NCBI RefSeq assembly: GCF_023078475.1
Contig: NZ_CP095741.1
Coordinates: 2,790,001 to 2,854,000, forward strand
DNA: 64,000 nt
DNA from: Luteibacter aegosomaticola
GTDB taxonomy: Bacteria > Pseudomonadota > Gammaproteobacteria > Xanthomonadales > Rhodanobacteraceae
Direction of reading: 5' to 3'
Part shown: piece after piece, positions 27,801 to 36,104 of the stretch
Layout: each line of letters starts with the position of its first letter
How positions within the stretch are numbered: the first letter of the stretch is position 1
Position numbers and translations under genes: made by a program
Notes under the pieces: model-generated
Told to the model about the DNA's origin: nothing
Database searches by the model: none
Seen by the model: the letters and a program-made list of their open reading frames with translations, nothing else

Positions 27801-28300
27801 GCCAAGCGCGCACGAATGTCGTCCATCGCGACCTTGCCGCGGTCGGAGGACACAACGGCAAGGGCGGCATCGAGCCCCTTGTCGCGGCGCAACTCGATGG
27901 TTTCTTTCAATTCGTCGAGTTTGTCGTTCACCCTCGCGGCGAGCTCCCGGAGCCGCGCCTGCTGGCCCGCATCCCCGTCGAGCGCCAGGCGGATGGTGTC
28001 AACCCGGGTAGGGATGACCGCCAGCGCCGTGCGATATGGATCCAGATACGCATCATTGCCGGTGAGCAGGAATCCACGTTGGCCGGTCTCGGCGTCCTGG
28101 ACGCTCGAGAGGATGTCCGCGAGTGCTGCGACGGTCTCCTGGGAGCGAATGACCTGAGCATTGTCAGCTCGGATGGTGCGGATGTTGGCCCCGGCAAGAA
28201 GCCCGCTGGCCACAAAGAACAAGACAACCACTACGAGGATGACCACGGTGCCGGCATCAGCCCGGGTGCGACGGGGGGAATGGCTGGGCTGCTTCGTCAT
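24860..28300 (-). CDS. CHASE3-GAF hybrid histidine kinase with three receivers
   Basis: 1146 aa. TM1 about 17-40; a CHASE3 sensor with DAETGQRGFLLTGNDAYLDP; TM2 about 195-215; GAF about 235-380; a Gln/Glu coiled coil about 385-470; HisKA FLANMSHELRTPLNSALI (His482); HATPase NLLSNALKFTESGG and GGTGLGLSISQELARLLGG. Three receivers follow, with VIEDD/IVLDIGLP, VVEDD/MVLDLSLP and LVEDD/VLMDIMMP; each keeps its Asp. The second receiver has IIIKGAKS in place of the usual K-P. No HPt domain is fused, so a separate HPt or regulator is needed for output. Confidence 0.93.
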   Translation of the reverse strand: MTKQPSHSPRRTRADAGTVVILVVVVLFFVASGLLAGANIRTIRADNAQVIRSQETVAALADILSSVQDAETGQRGFLLTGNDAYLDPYRTALAVIPTRVDTIRLALDGDAGQQARLRELAARVNDKLDELKETIELRRDKGLDAALAVVSSDRGKVAMDDIRARLAAMRAIEFDQRTRRLAEMETAYSTALTSGAASALLGVGLTLFVAVLIRRNARAQAREAWLQMGRLELAAAMSGDKDIEEVAAAILGFLARFTNAQAGVLFARADDALRCVGAVGLAPAAGVASRTAGGTLVARAADEREVMVVSDVPAGYVTVGSGLGQGEPRHLVIAPGVVDGEVHGVVELGFFKAVDADVVALLEQASPAIAVALRSAAYRAELGRLLQETQRQSEALQVQQEELRVSNEELEEQSQALRESQHELEEQQAELEQTNAHLADHSQQLSAQRDALAAANRSIEAKAEEVERASRYKSEFLANMSHELRTPLNSALILSKLLADNAPGNLTDEQVKFARTIHASGNDLLTLINDILDLSKIEAGHVETHPEPVSVDALLKGLAARLSPLAAEKGLSFAVTIESGCPPVIETDRQRLEQVLKNLLSNALKFTESGGVTVSARLERGGMVAFAVTDTGIGIAPDQQGRIFDAFQQADGSISRRYGGTGLGLSISQELARLLGGAIEVTSEPGMGSTFTLTVTSAMNGITVGQESRAPTVPEPVHRSTDTSMSVPALAPASMGLSPAVLPLRDSEAGRLILVIEDDAAFAEIVGSQARQMGFRTIHASTAGEALVMAREQLPQAIVLDIGLPDQSGLHVLDILKHDVRTRHIPIHVVSGSDHSRTALSLGAVGYLVKPVSQDDLGSVLDSLEARLSQRPRRVLVVEDDAVQLDAIRHLLATADVETVGAATAAECLAALKAQTFDCMVLDLSLPDTSGLALLEAMSASDEHAFPPVIVYTGRVLSSAEEERLRRYSNSIIIKGAKSPERLLDEVTLFLHQVVSELPEPQQGMVRAALHRDSVLEGRRIMLVEDDVRNVFALMNVLEPHGCIVTVARNGQEAIDLLAQSGSGGQEPTELVLMDIMMPVKDGLTATREIRQDARFTKLPIIALTAKAMPDDRAQALEAGASDYVAKPLDVDKLLSLIRVWLTDRR

Positions 28301-28706
28301 GGGAAGGTCATTGGTGACAATCTCCTGAATTTAACACGCCGCGCCTTGGGCACCAGCGTTTTCCTTGCATGTATCGAGCAGCATCCAGGAGACGGAACAT
28401 GATTTCGTCAGATCACCGTTGGTCTCCTCACCACCGCCTCCTTTCGCCAAAAGTATCCTCGTCTCCCAGACTGCCGGGACGCGCTAGGGGAAGCCATCAA
28501 ATTCCACGGGTCCGGGTTGACGCTCTCCGGTCCCCTGCAGGAACGCCTACAGCTTCCAGGTGGGCCTTTCGTGGTTCGAGCCCTGCGGGTGAGGCGTCAA
28601 AGGCGACCTCTCTGACTCGAGAGGGACTCGGCAGAATCGGCATGCTCGCTGGCCCCTGGTCATTGCACACTGCAGCCCCCGGCGACGCCACTCCTAGCGG
28701 CGACGA
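28301..28706. other. Gap without gene
   Basis: About 400 bases upstream of the large kinase. It should hold the kinase promoter; no clear hexamers were picked out and frames look non-coding. Confidence 0.4.
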
Positions 28707-29219
28707 TCAAGGTCCGTCCTGGGAGCCTTCTTCATCCATCCAAAACCGGCGCTTGTGTCTAATCCATTCGACTTCTCGGGCAAAGAGGTCCGGGACCCGC
28801 AAGCCGTTCAACATCGCATCCAGCCACCGGCCGCTGGTGCGGAGTGCCCGCGCCTGTGCCCCAAGAGCAGTGATGCCATCCCCACTCATCTCGTCGAGCA
28901 CCTCACGCAACCGCGCGTGGCGTGCGCGCTGAACAGGATCCATCGCCAACCGATCCGTCGTCGCATTACGACGGTCAATGGCTTCCCGAAGCGCATCCGC
29001 CAGCAGGGTCAGTGCTGGCCACCAGGCGTTGTCCGAACCCTTATCAGTGAGCCGAAGGATGGCCGAAAGGCGTTCGGCAGCGTCAGCAATTGATATCCGA
29101 GATGACGCACGTGCAACCGTCGCGATCCGCTCGGAAAGATCAACGGCCTCATCGATTCGGCCATCCTCGATCGCGGATGCCAAGGCATGCGCGTGGTCAA
29201 CTATCTCGTAGAGTTCCAT
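28707..29219 (-). CDS. Two-domain XRE-like protein
   Basis: 170 aa. Residues 1-85 are a helical domain (EIVDHAHALASAIEDGRIDE, AAERLSAILRL); residues 100-162 are XRE-like: RHARLREVLDEM, LDAMLNGLRVPDLFAREVEW and FWMDE. About 35 percent of positions match the protein at 38590, and the first domain matches the stand-alone protein at 15996. The start is ATG 29219, aligning with the paralogue; the frame is open further upstream. DNA-binding is inferred from the XRE half. Confidence 0.75.
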   Translation of the reverse strand: MELYEIVDHAHALASAIEDGRIDEAVDLSERIATVARASSRISIADAAERLSAILRLTDKGSDNAWWPALTLLADALREAIDRRNATTDRLAMDPVQRARHARLREVLDEMSGDGITALGAQARALRTSGRWLDAMLNGLRVPDLFAREVEWIRHKRRFWMDEEGSQDGP

Positions 29220-29857
29220 GGATCTCTCCACATCATGCCGGAGCGCACGCGTAACTTGGTGCCCCCTTGTGTGTCGCCTACTGTACCCCGCCCCCGCATG
29301 TGTCGTCGCACCTGGGTTGCGACAAGAAATACACGTCGGGCGGACCACCCGACCGATAGGGGCACAAGGCGGGGAACCGGCGCCATGGGTGCGATCGAGT
29401 CGCGCGCCCACGATGATGCCTGATGGCCCACCCCGCATCGGCAGGCGCGCTGGGCGCTGTCGTAGCCCCGCGTGGTGGGAGCACGGACACTCCCATGATC
29501 AGTGACATCCCGGTGCGCCGGCCGCTCTGCTGCAGTCTTGCGTCGGTCCGAGCGCCCGGAAGTTTTCTTGCCCCGCGGTGTCCGTGCCGCCCGGTCATTG
29601 CCAATCCCACCAGCTCAACATGGGCGGTCGCGACGTCAGTTCGGCCGGGTCCACGTCCCAGCTGCCATACGGCGCGTTGGGTACAACGCTCTGCGCCGTC
29701 TGGAAGATGGTCCGTGATGGCGGCTGCGCCGTGTATCGTTACTCCGCCCCTTATGGCGTGGCACACTTGAGCCGGAAATTGCCGGACAACCTTGCGCCTC
29801 CTCTGACCCTTGCCTCACCACGGAAGCCACACCTGATTCAATGGTCCGCAGGCAACG
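29220..29857. other. Gap without gene
   Basis: About 640 bases. Several frames are open on both strands but are low-complexity and mutually overlapping, with no family motif. Nothing can be supported. Confidence 0.4.
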
Positions 29858-30067
29858 CTACGCCTTTTTCAGGTAGCACGTCTTCAGCACCAGCACGCTC
29901 TTTCCTTCGCGGCATTCGACTTCCGCCTCATTGTCGGTGAGATGAATTCCCTTGAACTGCTTTCCACGCTTGAGCGTAAGGGGCGCGTCTTTCACCTTAA
30001 GATCCTTGACGAGCAGGACGGCGTCTCCTTCCGTGAGTTCGTTTCCATTGGTGTCACGTGCTGCCAT
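29858..30067 (-). CDS. PhnA-type protein, C-terminal domain only
   Basis: 69 aa: DTNGNELTEGDAVLLVKDLK, then LKRGKQFKGIHLTDN and VLKTCYLKK, the PhnA/YjdM C-terminal beta-barrel. The N-terminal zinc ribbon of the usual ~110-aa protein is missing, a common short form. Despite the name it is not itself an established phosphonate enzyme. It is separate from its neighbours. Confidence 0.85.
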   Translation of the reverse strand: MAARDTNGNELTEGDAVLLVKDLKVKDAPLTLKRGKQFKGIHLTDNEAEVECREGKSVLVLKTCYLKKA

Positions 30068-30138
30068 GGTGTGTGTTCCAAAATGGAACGATTGAGTGAC
30101 GACCGGGGCGATGACCCGCCTGTACCTATCGACGAAGC

Positions 30139-30882
30139 CTATTTGCGGCGACGGCCGTTTGAGCCGACCCAGCGCACATCACCGACAAGCTTTGTCCGCA
30201 TCGCATCCCATAGGGGACTGGCCCTCTGGGGGTCATCGAGGTGTCGTGCGACGCCCTCCGCCATCACATGCGCGAGTTCCAAAGGAAGCGGCAGCGGCTC
30301 ACCGGGCCAGTACCGCAATTGCATGGGCGCAAGTCGATCGCCCTCCTCCATCAGCGGCAGTACCGACATGAATGCATCTGCCTGCGCCTTGCGCGTCTGC
30401 GCATCGACCTCGGCAGACACAGCAACCCTCCGTGCCGTCTGATTGGTCTGTTTGAGGTATGCGGCATATGGGGCCATGCACTCGCCAAAGAGCGAGCGGC
30501 ACCGTGTGCCGATGCTGACAGGGCGCCCGACCGGACTGTCGAGCCGTGCCATGGTCAGCCGAACGGGCAGGCGCAGAACCATGGCAGCGAGCGTTGCCTC
30601 CGCAATGGTCTCGTCCGAATGGAGGCACGCGAAAAATTGTGGTGCGTTCTCTGCCAGCCAGGAGCGGTTGCCCGCAGTTACGTGTTGGCCGAAGCGCTGC
30701 CCTGCCGCCGATAACGCCTCGCCGAGACGGGGCCACGCATGGGCGACCTCAGGCCAGCAAAAGACACGAATCGATCGCAGCGCACCTGACGGGTCCGCCG
30801 GGGATCGGGTCGAGGTCGCCCACACGGCAACCTGGGCAGCGGGTAATGGACCGGCGGACGGCGAGCGTGCTTCGTTACTCAC
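30139..30882 (-). CDS. Unknown protein paired with RHH regulator
   Basis: 247 aa, starting at GTG 30882 and overlapping the end of the RHH gene by 8 bp. No domain is recognised. Visible features are a conserved-looking core LAAMVLRLPVRLTMARLDSP, a helix FMSVLPLMEEGDRLAPMQL and a basic C-terminus (GSNGRRRK). No signal peptide or membrane segment. The overlap with a ribbon-helix-helix gene suggests an autoregulated two-gene unit, which could be toxin/antitoxin-like or plasmid-derived. This is inference. Confidence 0.7.
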   Translation of the reverse strand: MSNEARSPSAGPLPAAQVAVWATSTRSPADPSGALRSIRVFCWPEVAHAWPRLGEALSAAGQRFGQHVTAGNRSWLAENAPQFFACLHSDETIAEATLAAMVLRLPVRLTMARLDSPVGRPVSIGTRCRSLFGECMAPYAAYLKQTNQTARRVAVSAEVDAQTRKAQADAFMSVLPLMEEGDRLAPMQLRYWPGEPLPLPLELAHVMAEGVARHLDDPQRASPLWDAMRTKLVGDVRWVGSNGRRRK

Positions 30883-31072
30883 CGTTTGCCGCCGGTGTCG
30901 GATCGTCTACGTGCCACGGGCGGCCTGAAACCCGCTCGATGTAGTCGCGGATGAGTTGGCGCACCACCTGCGAGGGTGTGGTGTCTTGCTCTTCGCAGAG
31001 GCGCTCGAAAACCGCCTTCTTCCGCGGATCGATGAGAACGGTCAACCGGGCTGTCCGCGTTTCCTGGGTCAT
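30875..31072 (-). CDS. Ribbon-helix-helix DNA-binding protein
   Basis: 65 aa. RTARLTVLIDPRKKAVFERL followed by PSQVVRQLIRDYIER is a CopG/Arc-type RHH fold. GGAG lies 7 bases before ATG 31072, and a TGCTATGAT extended -10-like element lies just upstream at about 31097-31105, next to the palindrome TGATTATCA. Probably represses its own two-gene operon with 30139-30882. Confidence 0.8.
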   Translation of the reverse strand: MTQETRTARLTVLIDPRKKAVFERLCEEQDTTPSQVVRQLIRDYIERVSGRPWHVDDPTPAANGE

Positions 31073-31178
31073 GGCTGTCTCCAATGCACATCTGATTATC
31101 ATAGCATGTGTGCCTAAATCGCCATGAGTTCGGCTGGCGCCGGGTCCTTACAGTCCCCGACGGCGCGCCCCTGTGCTG

Positions 31179-31928
31179 CTACGGGGGCGGCCGCCCGTCG
31201 TGCCCCGCTCCGACGCCCGCTCCTGCGCGGGCGCCGCGCAGCCGACCAAGGACGACATGGCGGAGGACGGCCGCTGCCAGATAGCGGGCAATGCGTGCGA
31301 TGTCCCGCACCGGGCGGAAATGACTGCCACGCAATCCCTGCCCATACCGGGCATGGATGGGCACATAGGCGATGCGCATTCCCAACCTGCGCGACGCTTC
31401 GACGAGCACGGCACTTTCGAAAGCGAAATGGCCGACGGACGGAGGCGAGCAATCGAATACGCTACCAGGATAGTAGCGAAGGCCACTTTGTGTGTCGGTG
31501 ATGGGCTGACCCGATGCGACCTTCACCGCCCAGTCGCCAAACCCGTTGGCCAGCCTGCGTAGCCAGGGCTGGGACTGACGGTCCTTGAGGCGTGCGCCGA
31601 TGATGATGCTTCCTGGAAGTTGGCAGGCGGCTTCGAGCACCTGGCGAACATCGTCGATACGATGTTGGCCGTCGCCGTCGACGGTAATTACCCCATGATG
31701 CCCGCGGGCCCGCACCGCGGCCCAGCCGCTTTTGAGTGCATCGCCCTTGCCCCTGCATCGGATGTGACGGATGACCCGCGCCGAATGGGCCAACGCTATC
31801 TCCGTCGTCTTGTCTGTTGAGCCGTCGTCGACGACAAATACTGGCAGGCCAAACTCGGCGAGGTCCTCAAGGACGCTCCCCAGTGCGGCCTCCTCGTTGA
31901 GGCAGGGGACGAGAAACGCGATGGTCAT
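31179..31928 (-). CDS. Family 2 glycosyltransferase
   Basis: 249 aa GT-A fold: FLVPCLNEEAALGSVL, VVDDGSTDKT, CRGKGDALKSGW and the DxD-containing VDGDGQHRIDDV, then DTQSGLRYYPG. Similar to polyprenyl/dolichyl-phosphate sugar transferases but without the C-terminal membrane helices. The last 30 residues are Ala/Gly-rich. No polysaccharide operon surrounds it, so the acceptor is unknown. Confidence 0.9.
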   Translation of the reverse strand: MTIAFLVPCLNEEAALGSVLEDLAEFGLPVFVVDDGSTDKTTEIALAHSARVIRHIRCRGKGDALKSGWAAVRARGHHGVITVDGDGQHRIDDVRQVLEAACQLPGSIIIGARLKDRQSQPWLRRLANGFGDWAVKVASGQPITDTQSGLRYYPGSVFDCSPPSVGHFAFESAVLVEASRRLGMRIAYVPIHARYGQGLRGSHFRPVRDIARIARYLAAAVLRHVVLGRLRGARAGAGVGAGHDGRPPP

Positions 31929-32278
31929 GGTCGCCTCGCTACTGGAAGGACCGACGGTAGGCCCGTCCGCGCCGTGATCTCGTGAAGATCTAGCCCCCCC
32001 CTGGAGTCGACCGGAAGGTGCCCGTCAGGGCGCAGGGGCGTAAGGGCGCTTCGCGGCAATACCAGCCAGGACCGAGAGAGAAAGCAAGCTCAGGATGCTG
32101 AAACCCGAAGCGAATAGTCGCCCAGGTTCGCCAGCATGATGAGTGCGCCTGAGAAGCGTGCACCGGCGAATCGCTCCCCGCTGATTTGTCGCGCCGGTGG
32201 CGCTAGTGGGCGCCCCCACGCCAATTACTACCGCCAAACGTCGATGCCAGCCCCTTTTTACGGTGGAAAGAGCTCTCG
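31929..32278. other. Gap without gene
   Basis: 350 bases upstream of the glycosyltransferase gene and downstream of the 32279 gene. No coding evidence and no clear terminator. Confidence 0.35.
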
Positions 32279-32743
32279 TTAGGCCCGATCGTGACTCTGC
32301 ACGCGGGAGATGCGGACCGTGGATGCGGCCGGCTCGACCCTTGTGATGCGCGTTGCGTTCCATTCAATTACGCCTGGCGAAGCGCTCGATTCGAATACCG
32401 GCCCACGCTCATCGCGCGTCCCGCCATCATTGAAGCGGAGGGTCAGTATCGCTTCCTCGATGCCCCCCATTGCCATCAGCCGGGTGACGACGGCCGGTGC
32501 AAAGGTGACGTCCACGCAAGCCTCATCCGTCCGGTGGTCTTCAACGCTGATGCCGTTCGTATGCACCATCCCATCAGAGTGCGCATGGTGCACGGTGACG
32601 TGGAATGTCCGCAACTCCCTGCTGGTCCGGATGGCGGCTCCGTCGGTCAAGGTGCCGGTGAAGGAAATCTGGTACGTTTGTCGCCCCCGGTCATTGATGC
32701 CTTCAATCACCGGATTCTGGAGCCTCAAGCTGAGTTCGTGCAC
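32279..32743 (-). CDS. Unknown beta-rich protein
   Basis: 154 aa. The GTG start at 32743 has AGGAAAG upstream. The sequence alternates hydrophobic strands (ELSLRLQNPVIEGINDRGRQ, TYQISFTGTL, TFHVTVHHAH, AILTLRFNDGG), suggesting an all-beta soluble domain; no signal peptide. Not recognised. Codon use is GC3-rich like its neighbours, which supports coding. Possibly an operon with the small gene 65 bp upstream. Confidence 0.65.
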   Translation of the reverse strand: MHELSLRLQNPVIEGINDRGRQTYQISFTGTLTDGAAIRTSRELRTFHVTVHHAHSDGMVHTNGISVEDHRTDEACVDVTFAPAVVTRLMAMGGIEEAILTLRFNDGGTRDERGPVFESSASPGVIEWNATRITRVEPAASTVRISRVQSHDRA

Positions 32744-32808
32744 TGCGCTTTCCTGTCTACGGGCGCCCGCCAGCATCCCGGAAAGCCGAGAAGCGAGTCG
32801 CCAACCCT

Positions 32809-33015
32809 TCAGTTTGTCTGCGTCCCCAAGAGCCGCACCGGTTGGCCCGAGGCTTCGCCGCCCTCACCGGACACCGGGGTGGCGTCCAACTTCTCGCGCG
32901 AGACGGACTGCGGCAAGTGTCCCCGCCTCAGGCACATCCGGGCTCGCAGGCGGTTCACCGCCCACCACTCCAGCGTTATCGGCAGCGCTTCTGAAACCTT
33001 TAGTCCGTGTCTCAT
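32809..33015 (-). CDS. Small basic orphan protein
   Basis: 68 aa from ATG 33015: MRHGLKVSEALPITLEWWAV then RLRARMCLRRGHLPQSV, with a flexible Gly/Ser tail. The third-codon GC is high and the frame precedes the 32279 gene on the same strand. No family recognised and no strong Shine-Dalgarno, so coding is only probable. Confidence 0.4.
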   Translation of the reverse strand: MRHGLKVSEALPITLEWWAVNRLRARMCLRRGHLPQSVSREKLDATPVSGEGGEASGQPVRLLGTQTN

Positions 33016-33247
33016 TTTTGCACCCCCGACCGTACCTGCGGCCATCGGCTGCAAGACGTCAGGCAGAGCGCTGATGGAGACAGCGGGGGCCACACTTGCG
33101 CGCCTTCGCCATCGGCCGCACCCCGCATGGACTACGTCGAGCCGCCGCCTCTAACGCCGGCCAACGGCTATGCTGCCCCTGCGCGATGAGGTGCTCCAAA
33201 CAGCGTTCGAAAAGGGGTATCACAAGCGGTCGCCTCGGCGCACCGCG

Positions 33248-33430
33248 TCACCGGCGGCGTCGCAATTCGGCTCTGACGTCGTCGGCCATGGGCCCGACCC
33301 GCTGGACGGCACGCCTGAGCTGCTCGGGGGAAACGCCGAGAGCCCTGGTCCAGTACTCGAGCTCGTAGTCCTCCTTCACATTGATGCGCTTTGCGTCCGC
33401 GGGCCCGCGCTTTTTCGTGTCATCGCTCAT
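33248..33430 (-). CDS. DUF3606 protein
   Basis: 60 aa. KRINVKEDYELEYWTRALGV followed by PEQLRRAVQRVG is the DUF3606 signature (acidic E-x-x-Y-W, then a helix and V-G). Start ATG 33430. These small proteins are widespread in Proteobacteria, with no known biochemical role. A second member is at 58368. Confidence 0.85.
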   Translation of the reverse strand: MSDDTKKRGPADAKRINVKEDYELEYWTRALGVSPEQLRRAVQRVGPMADDVRAELRRRR

Positions 33431-33786
33431 GGCATGCTCCACTTCAATTAGCCAGTAAACACGGTTGGGCATCAACAACACGTAGTCGGCACATTGCCAC
33501 TTCTTCAACGACTTTGTCGGTCGGCAGGACCTATCGCCCCACGACCGGCCTGACCTCGTTCCAAGAGCCACCTGCCATCGGTCTGACTGCAATCCCCCCC
33601 GACGAGGTCCACGGCGGCGACTCGCAGCCGCCGACCGACTGACCGCCGGGATCCGGGTGACCGTTCTCGCCCTGCCCTATCCTGCAACCCGTTTACCCTT
33701 GCTCTAGGGACACAATTTGCCGAAAAACGCCCTAGTCGCTGACCTGGGTCCATGGTTCGATTGCGGCCACATCAGGGGTAATTTCC
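33431..33786. other. Gap without gene
   Basis: 356 bases between divergent small genes; it must carry both promoters. Nothing else seen. Confidence 0.35.
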
Positions 33787-34005
33787 ATGTCGCCGAAGCT
33801 CACTCCAACGCAGTTGCTCACGCTGCGACAGCTGGCCGACACTGCCTTCCTTGCCGTCCGGACGCTGGACAAGACGCCCTGCCGCGACCTGCAGGCTCAC
33901 GGCCTTGCATACGAGGATGGCGACGGATGGTGGCGCATTACCGAGGCCGGGCGACTCATCCTCGATTCGCTCGGGCCCCACGATCAAGCGCAGCATCGCG
34001 CTTGA
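33787..34005 (+). CDS. Small winged-helix-like orphan
   Basis: 72 aa. LTPTQLLTLRQLADTAFLAV, RDLQAHGLAYEDGDGWWRIT and EAGRLILDSL read as helix, helix and beta-wing, with the I-T-x-A-G-R that ends MarR-like or winged-helix modules. Start ATG 33787. No neighbour on this strand. Function unknown. Confidence 0.6.
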   Translation: MSPKLTPTQLLTLRQLADTAFLAVRTLDKTPCRDLQAHGLAYEDGDGWWRITEAGRLILDSLGPHDQAQHRA

Positions 34006-34185
34006 TGCACCACGACCCGAAACGGGAGCGTGTGCGGGGGGCGGCGGGCACAGACGGGCAAGCCGTTCTTCCCCAGGTTGCCCCGGGGTGACTCGGCCAC
34101 GCCCTGCGCGAACGCTGATGGCCCTGGCGCAAGGTCCTAGACGCTTGCAGCACGTGCCTCGTCAGATCGACTCTGGGCTACACCT

Positions 34186-34437
34186 TCAGCCGCGAACGAT
34201 CCCCAGCAGCTCATTGGCCTCTTCTTCCGTGACCGCGTCCGCTTCCACGAAAAACGTGACCTGCGCGGACGATTCGAGGTCTTGAATCACCGTCATCCCT
34301 TCACCGAGAAAATCTCCTTCCACCCGACCGCCGAGCGTCAGAATGCCGCTTTCCACCGAGCCGACGGTGAACCCGCCAGCGCGTTCAATCAGCCCCATGC
34401 CGAGATCCTTGTGAAACCAGATGACCTTTCCGAACAT
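34186..34437 (-). CDS. Cold-shock-like small beta protein
   Basis: 83 aa. MFGKVIWFHKDLGMGLIERA parallels the opening of cold-shock domains (G-x-V-x-W-F-x-x-x-x-G-x-G-F-I), but the second half, SAQVTFFVEADAVTEEEANE, is acidic and lacks an RNP2 aromatic cluster. Could be a divergent CSD or an unrelated barrel. Start ATG 34437. Confidence 0.6.
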   Translation of the reverse strand: MFGKVIWFHKDLGMGLIERAGGFTVGSVESGILTLGGRVEGDFLGEGMTVIQDLESSAQVTFFVEADAVTEEEANELLGIVRG

Positions 34438-35379
34438 CAATGAGCTCCGATGCGCCGGCGAGCGCCCGGCCCCCTTTGTTTCGGCATCCCACGGCAATGG
34501 TTGAGCGACCATTCTTTCACATTCGTGATTGGAGAGATCGCAGTCGCCGTCCACGCGCCCTTGCCTCCGGATGTGCATCATGGAAAAGGTTACTGGCTTG
34601 GCAGCTGGCGCCCGGTGTGCCTGCAACCTTCCTGTGCAGGCCCGGGCTACGTCTTCCCGTGGACTGTCGCACCTCGAACCAGATGTCCACCATCACCACG
34701 GCAATCCGACTCCCTTGCAGGCATCCCGTCCAATGATCGAAGCAACCGGCATATGCTCCCGCTGTGGCGCCCCTCTCGGCGATCTCATCGAGGGAAACCA
34801 CTTGTGTCCCCAATTGTGCGGACCCCGGAGCGGGCGTTGACCACCGTACCCGTAAGAGGCGGAGTGTGATGTCCCGCGAGGTTGCGACGCCAACAACGCC
34901 AATGGCCGAGAAGGACAAATCCGGAAGACCTTCCTGACATGGGTACCTGCGTGCCCGCCGCGCCGGACGACGTCGACCCCGACCATCCAGATGTGCCTGC
35001 TTGCGACCAGACCGTATGAGACGCGTCCTCGCCCTTTTGTCGCGCCGTTGAGTAGGCGCGTTTCCCACTGGCCGAGCATGGCAAAGCGTTGACCGCCTGC
35101 ACCCGGATTGTCGTCTGTCCGTCCTTGACTGCCCGCCATGACCGTCAAGGTCCAAAGAGCGAAAATCATACCCGCCTGCAAAATCCGTCCCGCGCCAGCC
35201 GCAGCGGTTTGCGATCCGAAAAAAGCTGAGTCAAACAGCGCAACTGAAAAGGACGGGTGACCCTGAGCACCTGTACTTGCCGCCCTGGCAGCGCTGTTTG
35301 CACCCCAGATGTGGAGGCTGGCACCGGTGAAGCCGCGAGTCCGAAAGTCGTCCTCTTGCCAATTGTCGTGGCGGTCCGG
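34438..35379. other. Long stretch with no secure gene
   Basis: About 0.94 kb. Overlapping frames on both strands show no domain. The only candidate is a 35-aa zinc-ribbon-like peptide at 34733. Probably decayed DNA. Confidence 0.45.
34733..34840 (+). CDS. Candidate 35-aa CxxC peptide
   Basis: ATG 34733 encodes MIEATGICSRCGAPLGDLIE followed by a second cysteine pair (CPQLC). The two C-x-x-C/C-x-x-x-C knuckles could bind zinc. It lies in an otherwise gene-free stretch without a clear Shine-Dalgarno, so it may be chance. Confidence 0.25.
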   Translation: MIEATGICSRCGAPLGDLIEGNHLCPQLCGPRSGR

Positions 35380-35598
35380 CTAAAAATCGGCAACCGCGCG
35401 AATACCCCAGCGGAGGACGGTCATCTGCACAGCCGCAGGGATGCTCCCTTTGTCCTCCGCGGTGCCGGTCAGGGGAACGCTCAGGATCTTCCCTTCGATT
35501 TCTGCAGACCACACCACCTCGCGGCCGAGCCAGTCATGCGTGACGAGGGCCACCAGATGCCGGCCGTGCTCGTCAGTGACGACGATGCGTTGTTCCAT
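35380..35598 (-). CDS. Small orphan protein
   Basis: 72 aa. IVVTDEHGRHLVALVTHDWL and REVVWSAEIEGKILSVPLTG form a strand-rich N-terminus, with a C-terminal strand TVLRWGIRAVADF. No family recognised. ATG 35598 gives a compact protein; the frame is open far upstream but the extension is Arg/Cys/Pro shadow-like. Confidence 0.55.
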   Translation of the reverse strand: MEQRIVVTDEHGRHLVALVTHDWLGREVVWSAEIEGKILSVPLTGTAEDKGSIPAAVQMTVLRWGIRAVADF

Positions 35599-36104
35599 GG
35601 CGTCTCCCAATTGGTGCAGCCTATTGACACGACAGCATGCAGGGCACGACACCGCGGGTAAAGAGGGGTGAACAAGGTCCACCTCCCTTATCCCCCTGCA
35701 TCCCCCGAACCTCTCCACGACGGACACCGCATGTCGACGCCGGCCGAGGCCGCCCTCCCGATTGATGGTATCGGGAATAAAAGTGGATGCAGGCGACGCA
35801 TTCCCGCGACTGGGGCCTCGGCGCGGGACGCCCGTTCTCCGCCCAGGCAAGGTCAGCCCCCTTTGCCCCACATAGCATGTTCGACGTTCCGGTTCGAAGA
35901 CAGGCAAAGTGGTCGATTGCGTGTTGACGAATCCGAATTGATGCCAGATGCACGCCTGCGGCAAGGGGTATTGGGGATCCCCTTGGCCCGTGCCAGCGAC
36001 ACGGCGCGGGAGACCAAGTCATCGCATAAACCTGCCAAGCACCGCCATTTGCCAGCCGACATTGAGTGATAGATTCGGGACGACACCCCTCACCCGATTT
36101 CCCC
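35599..36104. other. Gap without gene
   Basis: About 500 bases between divergent genes, including the promoter of the diguanylate cyclase. No site picked out with confidence. Confidence 0.35.

Noticed and set aside
25178..28402. Large plus-strand frames over the 1146-aa kinase
   Set aside because: Antisense shadows of a clearly domain-rich kinase.
34517..35181. Overlapping minus-strand frames, one with a hydrophobic start (MIFALWTLTVMAG)
   Set aside because: No consistent frame or domain; the hydrophobic start is followed by Arg/Gly-rich sequence typical of shadows.
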